A stretch of 64,000 bases of DNA from Pukyongia salina (lineage in GTDB: Bacteria > Bacteroidota > Bacteroidia > Flavobacteriales > Flavobacteriaceae). Of this stretch, positions 44,044 to 51,765 are shown piece after piece. The DNA is taken from positions 1,116,001 to 1,180,000 of the forward strand of contig NZ_CP027062.1 of NCBI RefSeq assembly GCF_002966125.1, read 5' to 3'. Positions within the stretch are counted from its first letter, which is position 1; each line of letters opens with the position of its first letter. A program made the translations under genes and the position numbers. Under the pieces are notes generated by a model. It was not told the DNA's origin and did not search any database. It saw only the letters and a program-made list of their open reading frames with translations.

Positions 44044-45330
44044 TTAAGGGTCTATATTTTCACCGTGCTGTGAGGCGTCTAATCCTCTGTATTCCTGATC
44101 CTCCCGAACTCGCATAGACAGTAGCATGTCTGTAATTTTGTAAAGCACCCAGCTTCCTGCGAACGTGAAGATCGCAACAAGCACCAGGGCAAGGATGTGG
44201 TACATGAAAGTAGTTGTTTCACCATAGATTAGTCCTACATCTTTTGCGAGCACTCCGGTAAGGATCATACCAACAATTCCTCCCACACCATGGCTGGGGA
44301 ATACATCCAGAGTGTCGTCAATTTCGGAGCGTTTGTTTAGTCTGATTGCAAAATTACTTACCAGGGCAGCTACAAACCCAATGAATATACTTTGTCCAAG
44401 TGTAACAAAGCCGGCGGCCGGAGTAATGGCAACCAGCCCAACTATGGCACCAATACAGGCACCCAGGGACGACATTTTTCTATTCTGAAACCTATCCAGA
44501 AAGATCCAGGCGATCATACTGGTGGCCGAAGCCAGGTTAGTATTGGCAAAAGCGATAACTGCATCTGTATTGGCGCCAAGTGCAGAGCCCGAATTAAACC
44601 CGAACCACCCGAACCATAACAGGCCGGTACCAAGGATCACGAACGGAATATTGGCAGGTCGTTCAATACGTTCCTTTCTCTTACCCAGATACATCGCACC
44701 GGCCAGGGCGGCAATTCCTGCCGACATGTGGACCACTGTCCCTCCGGCAAAATCCAGGACGCCCCAATTACGAAGTAAACCATCAGGATGCCAGGTCATA
44801 TGCGCTAAAGGCGAATAGATGAAGATGGAAAACAAAACCATAAAGAGTATGTAGCTTCTAAAGCGTATCCTTTCTGCAAAACTTCCGGTGATCAAAGCGG
44901 GCGTAATTATGGCAAATTTTAACTGAAACAGGGCGAAGATGAGAAAAGGAATAGAGTCTGAAAATTCCGGGTTGGGGGATAAGCTTACCCCTTTAAAATT
45001 AAAATAGGTTAATGGATTACCAATGATGCCTCCTATACTATCCCCAAAAGCCAGGCTGAAGCCAACCAATACCCATAAAACACTAATCACGCCAAGGGCA
45101 ACGAAGCTTTGGAGCATGGTTGATATCACACTCTTTTTACTTACCATGCCACCGTAAAAGAATGCGAGGCCGGGGGTCATGAGAAGCACAAAAGCACTGG
45201 CAACGATCATCCATGCCGTATCGCCCGAATCTATCGAACCGGTTCCCTCTATAAATTTATATTCAGCACTAAATAATAAACTTAACAGCACTAAAACTGT
45301 TAACACTATAAAATTAAGTTTTCTGCCCAT
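44044..45330 (-). CDS. amt: Ammonium transporter
   Basis: The 428-residue protein has a cleavable or hydrophobic N-terminus, then about 11 membrane helices. TPGLAFFYGGMVSKKSVIST marks the first Amt segment, and the conserved pore histidines are in GGTVVHMSAGIAALAG and FPSHGVGGIVGMILTG. It passes ammonium across the inner membrane. No glnK regulator is adjacent, which is unusual because amt genes are often paired with it. No promoter element was recognised upstream. Confidence 0.95.
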   Translation of the reverse strand: MGRKLNFIVLTVLVLLSLLFSAEYKFIEGTGSIDSGDTAWMIVASAFVLLMTPGLAFFYGGMVSKKSVISTMLQSFVALGVISVLWVLVGFSLAFGDSIGGIIGNPLTYFNFKGVSLSPNPEFSDSIPFLIFALFQLKFAIITPALITGSFAERIRFRSYILFMVLFSIFIYSPLAHMTWHPDGLLRNWGVLDFAGGTVVHMSAGIAALAGAMYLGKRKERIERPANIPFVILGTGLLWFGWFGFNSGSALGANTDAVIAFANTNLASATSMIAWIFLDRFQNRKMSSLGACIGAIVGLVAITPAAGFVTLGQSIFIGFVAALVSNFAIRLNKRSEIDDTLDVFPSHGVGGIVGMILTGVLAKDVGLIYGETTTFMYHILALVLVAIFTFAGSWVLYKITDMLLSMRVREDQEYRGLDASQHGENIDP

Positions 45331-45430
45331 ACCCTCTTATTTTTAAAGAATAAAGCAGTAAACTTATCAATTTATGGAGTTGACCCCCCTAAATTTTATT
45401 CAATATTATTAACAATTATGGATTTATTAC

Positions 45431-45479
45431 AAAAGACCCCCTACAATTAGAAATTTAATAATTTTATGCGGGGTTTTTT
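45431..45479 (-). terminator. Possible terminator of the GNAT gene
   Basis: On the minus strand AAAAAACCCC (45470-45479), which overlaps the end of the coding region, can pair with GGGGTCTTTT (45431-45440) over a long loop, followed by T-rich text. The long loop makes it uncertain. Confidence 0.35.
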
Positions 45480-45910
45480 ATCATTGCGATATGCGGGATG
45501 CCATCTTCAAGATAAGTTACCCCTGTAGATTTAAATCCGTGCTGCTCATAAAAGTGAGTTAAGTAGGTTTGAGCGGAAAGTTTTATTTCTTCTGAATTGT
45601 AATGCGTGTGGATAGCGTGGATCGATTCCTTCATTATCTCGTGTCCATAACCATATTTTCTGAATTCGCCGGCAACCACAACCCTGCCTATAGCGGCTTC
45701 CTTAAAGTAGTCTCCGGGCGCGAAACACCTTGTGTATGCCGCGAGTTTAGTGTCAACATACCCTAAAATATGAAGTGCTTTTATATCCTTGCCATCAATA
45801 TCCTGGTATACACAGTCTTGCTCTACCACGAATACTTCACTTCGAAGCTGCAACAGGTCGTGCAATTCCTGCGTAGTTAAACTATCGAATGTTTTTATCC
45901 TTATCTCCAT
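45464..45910 (-). CDS. ElaA-like GNAT acetyltransferase
   Basis: The 148-residue protein is a GNAT fold with LHDLLQLRSEVFVVEQDCVY at the N-terminus, typical of ElaA-like proteins, and acetyl-CoA loop VAGEFRKYGYGHEIMKESI (R-x-x-G-x-G/A). The late AQTYLTHFYEQHGFKSTG is the family strand-helix. The acceptor substrate is unknown. It is followed closely by the cation efflux gene (3-nt gap), suggesting one transcript in the order rpiB, CDF transporter, GNAT. Confidence 0.85.
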   Translation of the reverse strand: MEIRIKTFDSLTTQELHDLLQLRSEVFVVEQDCVYQDIDGKDIKALHILGYVDTKLAAYTRCFAPGDYFKEAAIGRVVVAGEFRKYGYGHEIMKESIHAIHTHYNSEEIKLSAQTYLTHFYEQHGFKSTGVTYLEDGIPHIAMIKNPA

Positions 45911-45913
45911 TAT

Positions 45914-46834
45914 TTAATCCTGTACAATAATGTCTTTAGGGTCATCTTTCTGATATTCGGGTTGGATGTTTACATGGTTTATTCCGAAATCCTCTTCTAA
46001 AATGTGTTCAACATCAACTAGAATCGCATCAAATTCGGATAGTGTGATATCTCGATGGAAATCTATATGCGCCTCCAAATGATTTTCTTTTTCGTTTAGT
46101 TGCCAAAGATGCATATGGTGAACGTTCTTGATCTCCGGATGGGCAGAAATCGCTGTTCGTAATTCTTCGAGATCAACATCTTCAGGGGTGAACAACATAA
46201 GCACTCGAAAAGAATTCCGTAAAAGATCGTATCCCATCACGATCAAATAGATCGCAATAAGAACCGTTAAAACACTATCTACCCAATACCATCCATAATA
46301 TTTCATTAAAAGCCCCCCAATTAAAACTGCAACAGAAGCAGACATATCGGTTAATAAATGAAGGTATGCAGATCGCATGTTCATATTTTCCTTAGAACTT
46401 TTCCGAAGCAATAAAACACTGAAACCATTTACAGCAATCCCTAAGAAGGCCAGCCAGATCACTAAACCACTCTCAATTTCCTGAGGATTGAAAAAGCGCT
46501 GAATTGCCTCAAAAATTAGGTATACAGCAACGATCATCAGGGTGGCAGCATTGACAAAAGCGGCAATAATTTCGGCGCGTTTGTATCCAAATGTTTTGTT
46601 GAAAGAAGCTTTCTTTTTCGAATATCTATCAGCTATATAACTAATAACCAGTGATAAAACATCACTAAAATTATGCAGCGCGTCACTAATAAGGGCAAGA
46701 CTACCGGAAATAAGCCCTCCTATAACCTGGGCAACAGTAATAAGAAGATTTAAGAATATGGATATAAGGAGGTTTCTTCCTTTCACATCATGGTGCTCGT
46801 GATGGGTGTGATGATGTGAATGATTGTGAGCCAT
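45914..46834 (-). CDS. Cation diffusion facilitator (zinc-type) transporter
   Basis: The 306-residue protein has a His-rich N-terminus (HNHSHHHTHHEHH), six membrane helices with SLALISDALHNFSDVLSLVIS (the HxxxD-type zinc site as D-x-x-H-N-x-x-D) and DMSASVAVLIGG..., and a cytoplasmic C-terminal domain with HHMHLWQLNEKENHLEAHI. It exports Zn2+ or a related divalent ion in exchange for protons. It lies between rpiB and the GNAT gene with gaps of 9 and 3 nt. Confidence 0.92.
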   Translation of the reverse strand: MAHNHSHHHTHHEHHDVKGRNLLISIFLNLLITVAQVIGGLISGSLALISDALHNFSDVLSLVISYIADRYSKKKASFNKTFGYKRAEIIAAFVNAATLMIVAVYLIFEAIQRFFNPQEIESGLVIWLAFLGIAVNGFSVLLLRKSSKENMNMRSAYLHLLTDMSASVAVLIGGLLMKYYGWYWVDSVLTVLIAIYLIVMGYDLLRNSFRVLMLFTPEDVDLEELRTAISAHPEIKNVHHMHLWQLNEKENHLEAHIDFHRDITLSEFDAILVDVEHILEEDFGINHVNIQPEYQKDDPKDIIVQD

Positions 46835-46843
46835 AGGAAAATA

Positions 46844-47275
46844 TTATGCACAGGCGATCTTATCTACCCTTCGTTGATGCCGGCCACCTTCAAACGGGGT
46901 TTCTATAAAAGTCTTTACCATATCAATAGCCTGGGGTTGGCTGGTGAATCGTGCCGGAATACTTAATATGTTTGCATTGTTGTGCTCTCTGGCAAGTGCG
47001 CTGATCTCCTTTGTCCAACATAAAGCCGACCTAACCTTCTGGTGCTTGTTTGCCGTCATAGAAGCACCGTTTCCGCTTCCGCAGATAATTATTCCCATAT
47101 CAACATCTCCATCGGAGACGGCTTGAGCTACAGGATGAACAAAATCGGGATAATCTACACTATCATTAGTGTTCGTGCCAAAATTACTAACAGTATGGCC
47201 TTCAGATTCTAAATAAGACACTATAGCATTCTTATAATCTGTGCCGGCGTGGTCGTTTCCAATAGCGATTTTCAT
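46844..47275 (-). CDS. rpiB: Ribose-5-phosphate isomerase B
   Basis: The 143-residue protein starts MKIAIGNDHAGTDYKNAI, has IICGSGNGASMTANK with the active-site Cys, and ends in HQRRVDKI. It interconverts ribose 5-phosphate and ribulose 5-phosphate. A longer frame from 47296 adds seven residues not conserved in the family, so ATG 47275 is chosen. A TATCTTTG -7 element lies 18 nt upstream. Confidence 0.94.
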   Translation of the reverse strand: MKIAIGNDHAGTDYKNAIVSYLESEGHTVSNFGTNTNDSVDYPDFVHPVAQAVSDGDVDMGIIICGSGNGASMTANKHQKVRSALCWTKEISALAREHNNANILSIPARFTSQPQAIDMVKTFIETPFEGGRHQRRVDKIACA

Positions 47276-47293
47276 AATAGATATTAGTTTGTA

Positions 47294-47301
47294 CAAAGAT
47301 A
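47294..47301 (-). promoter_or_regulatory. Putative -7 element of rpiB promoter
   Basis: The minus strand reads TATCTTTG, a TAnnTTTG match 18 nt before the rpiB ATG. Confidence 0.5.
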
Positions 47302-47811
47302 CTAATTCCTTATCAGCTCTAAAGTAGAAGCTTAATAAACAAAGAACACTTTTTTAACCATTTCGATTTATTCTTATAAAGAGAATGAGGTAGTATTGGT
47401 TAATAAAGTTGTTAATAGTTGTTTATACTATTTACAGAAAAAATGTTGTGTACTTAGTAATAGTTTCCCATATGAAATTATTCTGCAGTTCAGCAAATTT
47501 TTTTAAGGGTATTTATAAGTCTGTTATGAGGTCAATATTGAATTTTTCCAACATTTATTTCAGAAGAAAATATTAAAAATCTATTGTTAAGATCAATTAT
47601 TCACTATTGTTAATCGATGAACTTAATACCTTATTTTTCAGCTAAACACATTAATAAAACTATGTTCACAACCTATCAACAAAAACACATAACTAAATCT
47701 CAAAATAAATAAGCAAAAACTTATACCTGAAATTAACAAGCTATAATCATCATCATTTTTAATTTAAAGTTTTAAAAGAAAAAATAATATGATGTAATAG
47801 TTGTTGAAAAG
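47302..47811. other. AT-rich intergenic region with DnaA-box-like words, candidate oriC
   Basis: About 510 bp without a gene and strongly A+T rich. DnaA-like 9-mers seen: TTATTCACT (47597-47605, plus), CTATCAACA (47673-47681, plus), TTTTCAACA (47802-47810, minus), CTATTAACA (47410-47418, minus) and TTATTAACC (47398-47406, minus). The stretch GTTAATAAAGTTGTTAATAG (47399-47418) is repetitive. Genes to the left run minus and the next to the right beyond the DUF2007-like gene runs plus, as expected for a divergence point. No hairpin or RNA gene was recognised. This may instead just be regulatory AT-rich DNA. Confidence 0.4.
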
Positions 47812-48051
47812 TTAAACGATGCGCAAATTTGAAGATCGATTTAGATTCTCTATGATCTCTTCAGCCAGAAGGATATCATCCTGGTGAACTTTAAGACGGA
47901 TCCCTCCTATGGCATTACTATGAAACGGAAGTACGCTTATCATGGTCTCGTTCTGAAATACATGCCGAATCTCATGATGCTCGAGTAATAATCGCAATAC
48001 AGCATATTCGCTGGGATACGTAAAAATAGCTATGGTTTTAAAGTCTTGCAT
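47812..48051 (-). CDS. DUF2007-like small protein
   Basis: The 79-residue protein has FTYPSEYAVLRLLLEHHEIR and then VFQNETMISVLPFHSNAIGG and a C-terminal IRLKVHQDDILLAEEIIEN. That ACT-like beta-alpha arrangement matches the DUF2007 family of putative signal-transducing domains. Cytosolic, no further function known. It is divergent from rnr across 87 bp and its 3' end borders the AT-rich region. Confidence 0.7.
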   Translation of the reverse strand: MQDFKTIAIFTYPSEYAVLRLLLEHHEIRHVFQNETMISVLPFHSNAIGGIRLKVHQDDILLAEEIIENLNRSSNLRIV

Positions 48052-48112
48052 ATGTCTTTTACTAATGTATTAAATCTTTATATATTTCTGATACTGATTG
48101 TTATATAAAGCG

Positions 48113-48120
48113 TACTTTTG
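48113..48120 (+). promoter_or_regulatory. Putative -7 element of rnr promoter
   Basis: TACTTTTG fits TAnnTTTG 18 nt before the rnr ATG. No good -33 partner was found. Confidence 0.5.
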
Positions 48121-48138
48121 CCGCATACTTAAAAAACA

Positions 48139-50355
48139 ATGCCAAAGAGAAAGAAGAGAAGAAGAAATAAACAACGTATAGAAAATCTTACCGAAAGCAT
48201 ACTAAACATACTTCGCAAAAATCATTCCCAAACCTTTAATTATAAACAACTAGCTTCTAAACTGGGAGTAGACGATTCCAGTAGTAGGAATCAGATAATA
48301 AAGAAGTTAAAACAACTTCAAACTAAAGGAACCATTGAGGAAATAGAACGAGGTAAATTTAGAATTACTCCTTCGGTGAATTACTATACCGGTGTTATGG
48401 ATCTCACCTCCCGAGGAGAAGGATACGTAGTGGTTGAAGATCTGGATGATGATATTTTCATTAAAAACAAAAGCCTGAATAAAGCCCTCAATGGAGATGT
48501 GGTGGAGGTCTATGTTTTTAAACGGAGAAAAGGAGGAAAATTAGAAGGTGAGGTTTCGAAAGTATTACAAAGAAAGAGAACCGAATTTGTAGGGACTATT
48601 CAGATTTCCGAAAAGTTTGCCTTTGTAGAAACTACGGGCTACAATATGTATACCGATATTTTTGTTCCGAAGAGCAAAATCCTCAAAGCCGAAAACGGAG
48701 ACAAGGTTCTTGTAAAAATAGAAGGATGGGAAGCCCATTCCGAATCTCCTGTTGGTAGTGTGATAAAAGTCCTGGGTAAGCCCGGGGATCATCAAACAGA
48801 AATTCATGCGATTCTTGCACAATACGGACTTCCGTATGAGTTTCCTCCTGAAGTTGAAAAATTTGCCAATTCACTAGATACCAGCATACAGGCAGAAGAA
48901 ATAAAGAAGAGAAGGGATATGCGCGATACCCTAACCTTTACCATCGATCCAAAAGATGCTAAAGATTTTGATGACGCCCTCTCATTTGAGATTTTAGAAA
49001 ACGGAAATTACGAAATTGGGATCCATATCGCAGATGTGTCTCATTATGTAAAACCCGGAACAGTACTAGACGACGAAGCATATGAACGCGCCACTTCAGT
49101 ATACCTGGTAGATCGGGTGGTTCCTATGTTACCTGAGATATTATCTAACAACGCATGTTCTTTACGTCCCAATGAAGAAAAATATACCTTTTCTGCAATT
49201 TTCGAAATGAATTCACAGGCGGAAGTAGTAAAGAAATGGTTTGGACGAACGGTTACCTATAGTGATGCGAGGTTTGCATACGAAGAAGCTCAGTATATCA
49301 TAGAAAATCAGGGATCCGATACATATGAGATCCCTTCCGATATTTCATTGACAGCTATGAAATACCAAGTGGATCCTGCTATTGCCAAAGCAGTGCTGGA
49401 GTTGGATAGGCTTGCGAAGATCCTAAGAAAGAAAAGAATGCGCAACGGCGCGATTTCGTTCGATAAGGTGGAAGTTAAATTTAAGCTGGATGAAAACAAC
49501 GAACCGGAAGGCGTATACTTCAAAGAGAGCAAAGACGCCAACAAACTTATAGAAGAGTTTATGCTTTTAGCAAATAGAAGTGTTGCAGAATTTATAGGAA
49601 AACAAAAAGAAAAGAAAACTTTTGTTTACAGGGTTCATGACGAACCAGACGATGAAAAGATCGCACAGCTGGAGAATATTGTAAAACGTTTTGGATATAA
49701 AATAAATACACGCGACAGACAAAGCACCGCAGCATCACTTAATAAACTTCTGGAGGATGTACAGGGAAAGAAAGAGCAAAACCTGGTTGATACACTTGCA
49801 ATAAGAAGTATGAGCAAGGCGGTCTACACTACAAATAACATTGGCCATTATGGTTTAGCATTCGATTATTACACTCATTTTACCTCTCCAATACGGCGTT
49901 ATCCCGATGTAATGGTGCATAGGCTACTGCAACTTTACCTGGATAGAAAACCTTCGGCGAAAGAAGATCTTTATGAGGAAAAATGCGGGCACTCCAGCAA
50001 TATGGAATACCTGGCAGCTTCAGCCGAAAGGGACAGCATTAAATATATGCAGGTGAAGTATATGATGGACCACCAGGATCAGGACTTCCTGGGCGTGATC
50101 TCCGGTGTGACAGAATGGGGAATCTACGTGGAGATCATATCAAATAAATGTGAGGGAATGGTTCGTTTACAAGACCTGAGAGATGATCACTATAGTTTCG
50201 ATAGGGATGAATTTGCTGTGATAGGAAATAAAACTAAAAATGTATACCAGCTGGGTGACGAAGTTTACGTGAAAGTGAAGAACGCGGATCTAGTAAAAAA
50301 ACACCTGGATTTTACTATGTTGGGCCACCGAAAGGACTATAAGGAAGAGGCCTAA
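48139..50355 (+). CDS. rnr: Ribonuclease R
   Basis: The 738-residue exoribonuclease has an N-terminal basic and helix-turn-helix part (MPKRKKRRRNKQRIENLTES), two cold-shock-like domains, the RNB catalytic core with TIDPKDAKDFDDALSFE (metal-binding Asp set) and a C-terminal S1 domain (FLGVISGVTEWGIYVEI...). It degrades structured RNA 3' to 5' and helps rRNA and tmRNA quality control. Full length for the family. The LysE-type gene follows after about 70 nt. Confidence 0.95.
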   Translation: MPKRKKRRRNKQRIENLTESILNILRKNHSQTFNYKQLASKLGVDDSSSRNQIIKKLKQLQTKGTIEEIERGKFRITPSVNYYTGVMDLTSRGEGYVVVEDLDDDIFIKNKSLNKALNGDVVEVYVFKRRKGGKLEGEVSKVLQRKRTEFVGTIQISEKFAFVETTGYNMYTDIFVPKSKILKAENGDKVLVKIEGWEAHSESPVGSVIKVLGKPGDHQTEIHAILAQYGLPYEFPPEVEKFANSLDTSIQAEEIKKRRDMRDTLTFTIDPKDAKDFDDALSFEILENGNYEIGIHIADVSHYVKPGTVLDDEAYERATSVYLVDRVVPMLPEILSNNACSLRPNEEKYTFSAIFEMNSQAEVVKKWFGRTVTYSDARFAYEEAQYIIENQGSDTYEIPSDISLTAMKYQVDPAIAKAVLELDRLAKILRKKRMRNGAISFDKVEVKFKLDENNEPEGVYFKESKDANKLIEEFMLLANRSVAEFIGKQKEKKTFVYRVHDEPDDEKIAQLENIVKRFGYKINTRDRQSTAASLNKLLEDVQGKKEQNLVDTLAIRSMSKAVYTTNNIGHYGLAFDYYTHFTSPIRRYPDVMVHRLLQLYLDRKPSAKEDLYEEKCGHSSNMEYLAASAERDSIKYMQVKYMMDHQDQDFLGVISGVTEWGIYVEIISNKCEGMVRLQDLRDDHYSFDRDEFAVIGNKTKNVYQLGDEVYVKVKNADLVKKHLDFTMLGHRKDYKEEA

Positions 50356-50423
50356 CTTTCCTAAAGGTCTTTAACCAGAATAATAGCGCTGGACAAGACT
50401 AAACAAATTTGTATTTTTACAGT

Positions 50424-51119
50424 ATGTTCGATGGTTTGTTATATGCGGCCCTCTACGGAGTTATACTTGCTTTTATGGTGGGCCCCGTATTTTTTACTTT
50501 AATCGAAACTAGTATCACTAAAGGTTTCAGGGCAGGATTATTTTTCGACCTTGGGGCAATCACTGCAGATATAATTTTTATTTTAATTGCTTTATACGGC
50601 ACGAGCAAGATCCTTGAAAAAGTAAAAGACGATCCCGGCCTGCTAATCTTTGGAGGCGTGATCTTGATCGCTTATGGTGTAATATCGTATATACGTACGG
50701 CTAAATCGTTTATCAAAATCGTGCGAGAGCATTACGCCGTGAAGGTAAAGAAAGACCTGGGAGGATTATTTTTAAAAGGTTTTTTACTGAATTTTGTGAA
50801 TTTTGGGGTGCTTGCCGGTTGGATAGCCACGATTATCATGGCAAACGCTCTTACCTCTTCAGACAGAGGTGTGCTGCTGTTTCTAGCGACAGTGCTCGTA
50901 ACTTTTTTCCTAACCGATCTGGCAAAGATCTCACTTGCCAAAAAACTAAAGAGCAGACTTACCCCGCGATTTGTTTATAAAACCAAGAAATGGATCAGTA
51001 TTCTAATTATAGGATTTGGTGCACTCTTGCTGGTTGAGGGTATTTTCCCCGATGAAGTTCAGCGTGGCTTAGACAGAATTCCTTCAGTTAAAAGCCCGAT
51101 GGAGAAATCTGTAGAATAA
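50424..51119 (+). CDS. LysE/RhtB-family amino-acid exporter-like protein
   Basis: The 231-residue protein starts MFDGLLYAALYGVILAFMVG and has about six membrane helices with the GPVFFTLIETSITKGFRAGL signature of LysE-type carriers. The substrate is unassigned. The longer frame from TTG 50409 adds only MYFYS and is rejected. A terminator follows and is tail to tail with tRNA-Cys. Confidence 0.85.
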   Translation: MFDGLLYAALYGVILAFMVGPVFFTLIETSITKGFRAGLFFDLGAITADIIFILIALYGTSKILEKVKDDPGLLIFGGVILIAYGVISYIRTAKSFIKIVREHYAVKVKKDLGGLFLKGFLLNFVNFGVLAGWIATIIMANALTSSDRGVLLFLATVLVTFFLTDLAKISLAKKLKSRLTPRFVYKTKKWISILIIGFGALLLVEGIFPDEVQRGLDRIPSVKSPMEKSVE

Positions 51120-51123
51120 TAAA

Positions 51124-51153
51124 ACCCCTCCCAAAAAATCGGGAAGGGTCTTT
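51124..51153 (+). terminator. Intrinsic terminator of the LysE-type gene
   Basis: ACCCCTCCC (51124-51132) pairs with GGGAAGGGT (51141-51149) with one mismatch, followed by a short T tail. Confidence 0.65.
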
Positions 51154-51154
51154 G

Positions 51155-51225
51155 AGGCATCGAGCGGATTCGAACCGCTGTACAAGGTTTTGCAGACCTC
51201 TGCCTAGCCACTCGGCCACGATGCC
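51155..51225 (-). tRNA. tRNA-Cys (GCA)
   Basis: The 71-nt gene has acceptor GGCATCG/CGATGCC, discriminator T73 (expected for Cys), anticodon stem GAGGT/ACCTT with loop CTGCAAA (anticodon GCA), and a T arm AGCGG/CCGCT with loop TTCGAAT. CCA is not encoded. Confidence 0.93.
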
Positions 51226-51281
51226 TTTTACAGATGGCAAATATAAAAGATTAACTTTAAAAAACGGACTTAAAAGTTAAT

Positions 51282-51638
51282 TTACCGCTTTGAAGACATG
51301 CTCACACTAACTTCGGCAACATCACCCCCTATAGGAGGGTTTACTTTTGAAACCATCACTTTAACGTAATCCACTTTTGGAAGTTCCGCAAATATAGTGT
51401 CGATGATGCGTTGCCCTACGTGCTCAAGCAGTTTGGACCGTATCGCCATTTGTTCTTTTACGATGCGATTTAAATGCACATAATCGACAGTATCTTTTAG
51501 ATGATCACTTTTGGCAGCCTTCGAAAGATCTGCCTTCACAGTTAGGTTTACCAGGTAATCACTACCAATTTTTTCCTCCTCGGTAAGGCAGCCATGATTG
51601 GTAAAAATGCGGATGTTTTTTAATCTGATGCTACTCAT
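51282..51638 (-). CDS. folB: Dihydroneopterin aldolase
   Basis: The 118-residue protein has the FolB core: RLKNIRIFTNHGCLTEEEK at the N-terminus with the conserved acidic position, VDYVHLNRIVKE, LLEHVGQRIIDTIF, and VSKVNPPIGGDVAEVSV with the catalytic Lys. It cleaves dihydroneopterin to 6-hydroxymethyldihydropterin in folate synthesis. The active-site text reads NHG where many have YHG. It is divergent from glnS; a -7 element TATCTTTG lies 17 nt upstream. Confidence 0.92.
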   Translation of the reverse strand: MSSIRLKNIRIFTNHGCLTEEEKIGSDYLVNLTVKADLSKAAKSDHLKDTVDYVHLNRIVKEQMAIRSKLLEHVGQRIIDTIFAELPKVDYVKVMVSKVNPPIGGDVAEVSVSMSSKR

Positions 51639-51654
51639 CTAAAATTGCTTTCGG

Positions 51655-51662
51655 CAAAGATA
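51655..51662 (-). promoter_or_regulatory. Putative -7 element of folB promoter
   Basis: The minus strand reads TATCTTTG, 17 nt before the folB start. TACCTTTG for the plus strand is 8 bp away. Confidence 0.5.
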
Positions 51663-51669
51663 CTTTTTT

Positions 51670-51677
51670 TACCTTTG
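51670..51677 (+). promoter_or_regulatory. Putative -7 element of glnS promoter
   Basis: TACCTTTG matches TAnnTTTG and lies 88 nt before the glnS ATG, back to back with the folB element. Either is plausible without transcript data. Confidence 0.4.
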
Positions 51678-51765
51678 CCTGTTGTTTGAAGAACCACCTT
51701 CCTGGATGAAAAAGATTTATTACCAGGAAGTTCATCGAAATTTTCAGAAGCTGAAAAAATAAAAT

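Noticed and set aside
45331-45463. A glnK gene beside amt
   Set aside because: The 133-bp gap has no P-II-like frame; the next gene is an acetyltransferase.
47276-47811. A small RNA gene in the AT-rich gap
   Set aside because: No stable stem, tRNA arm or known RNA motif was seen; it is described only as an origin candidate.
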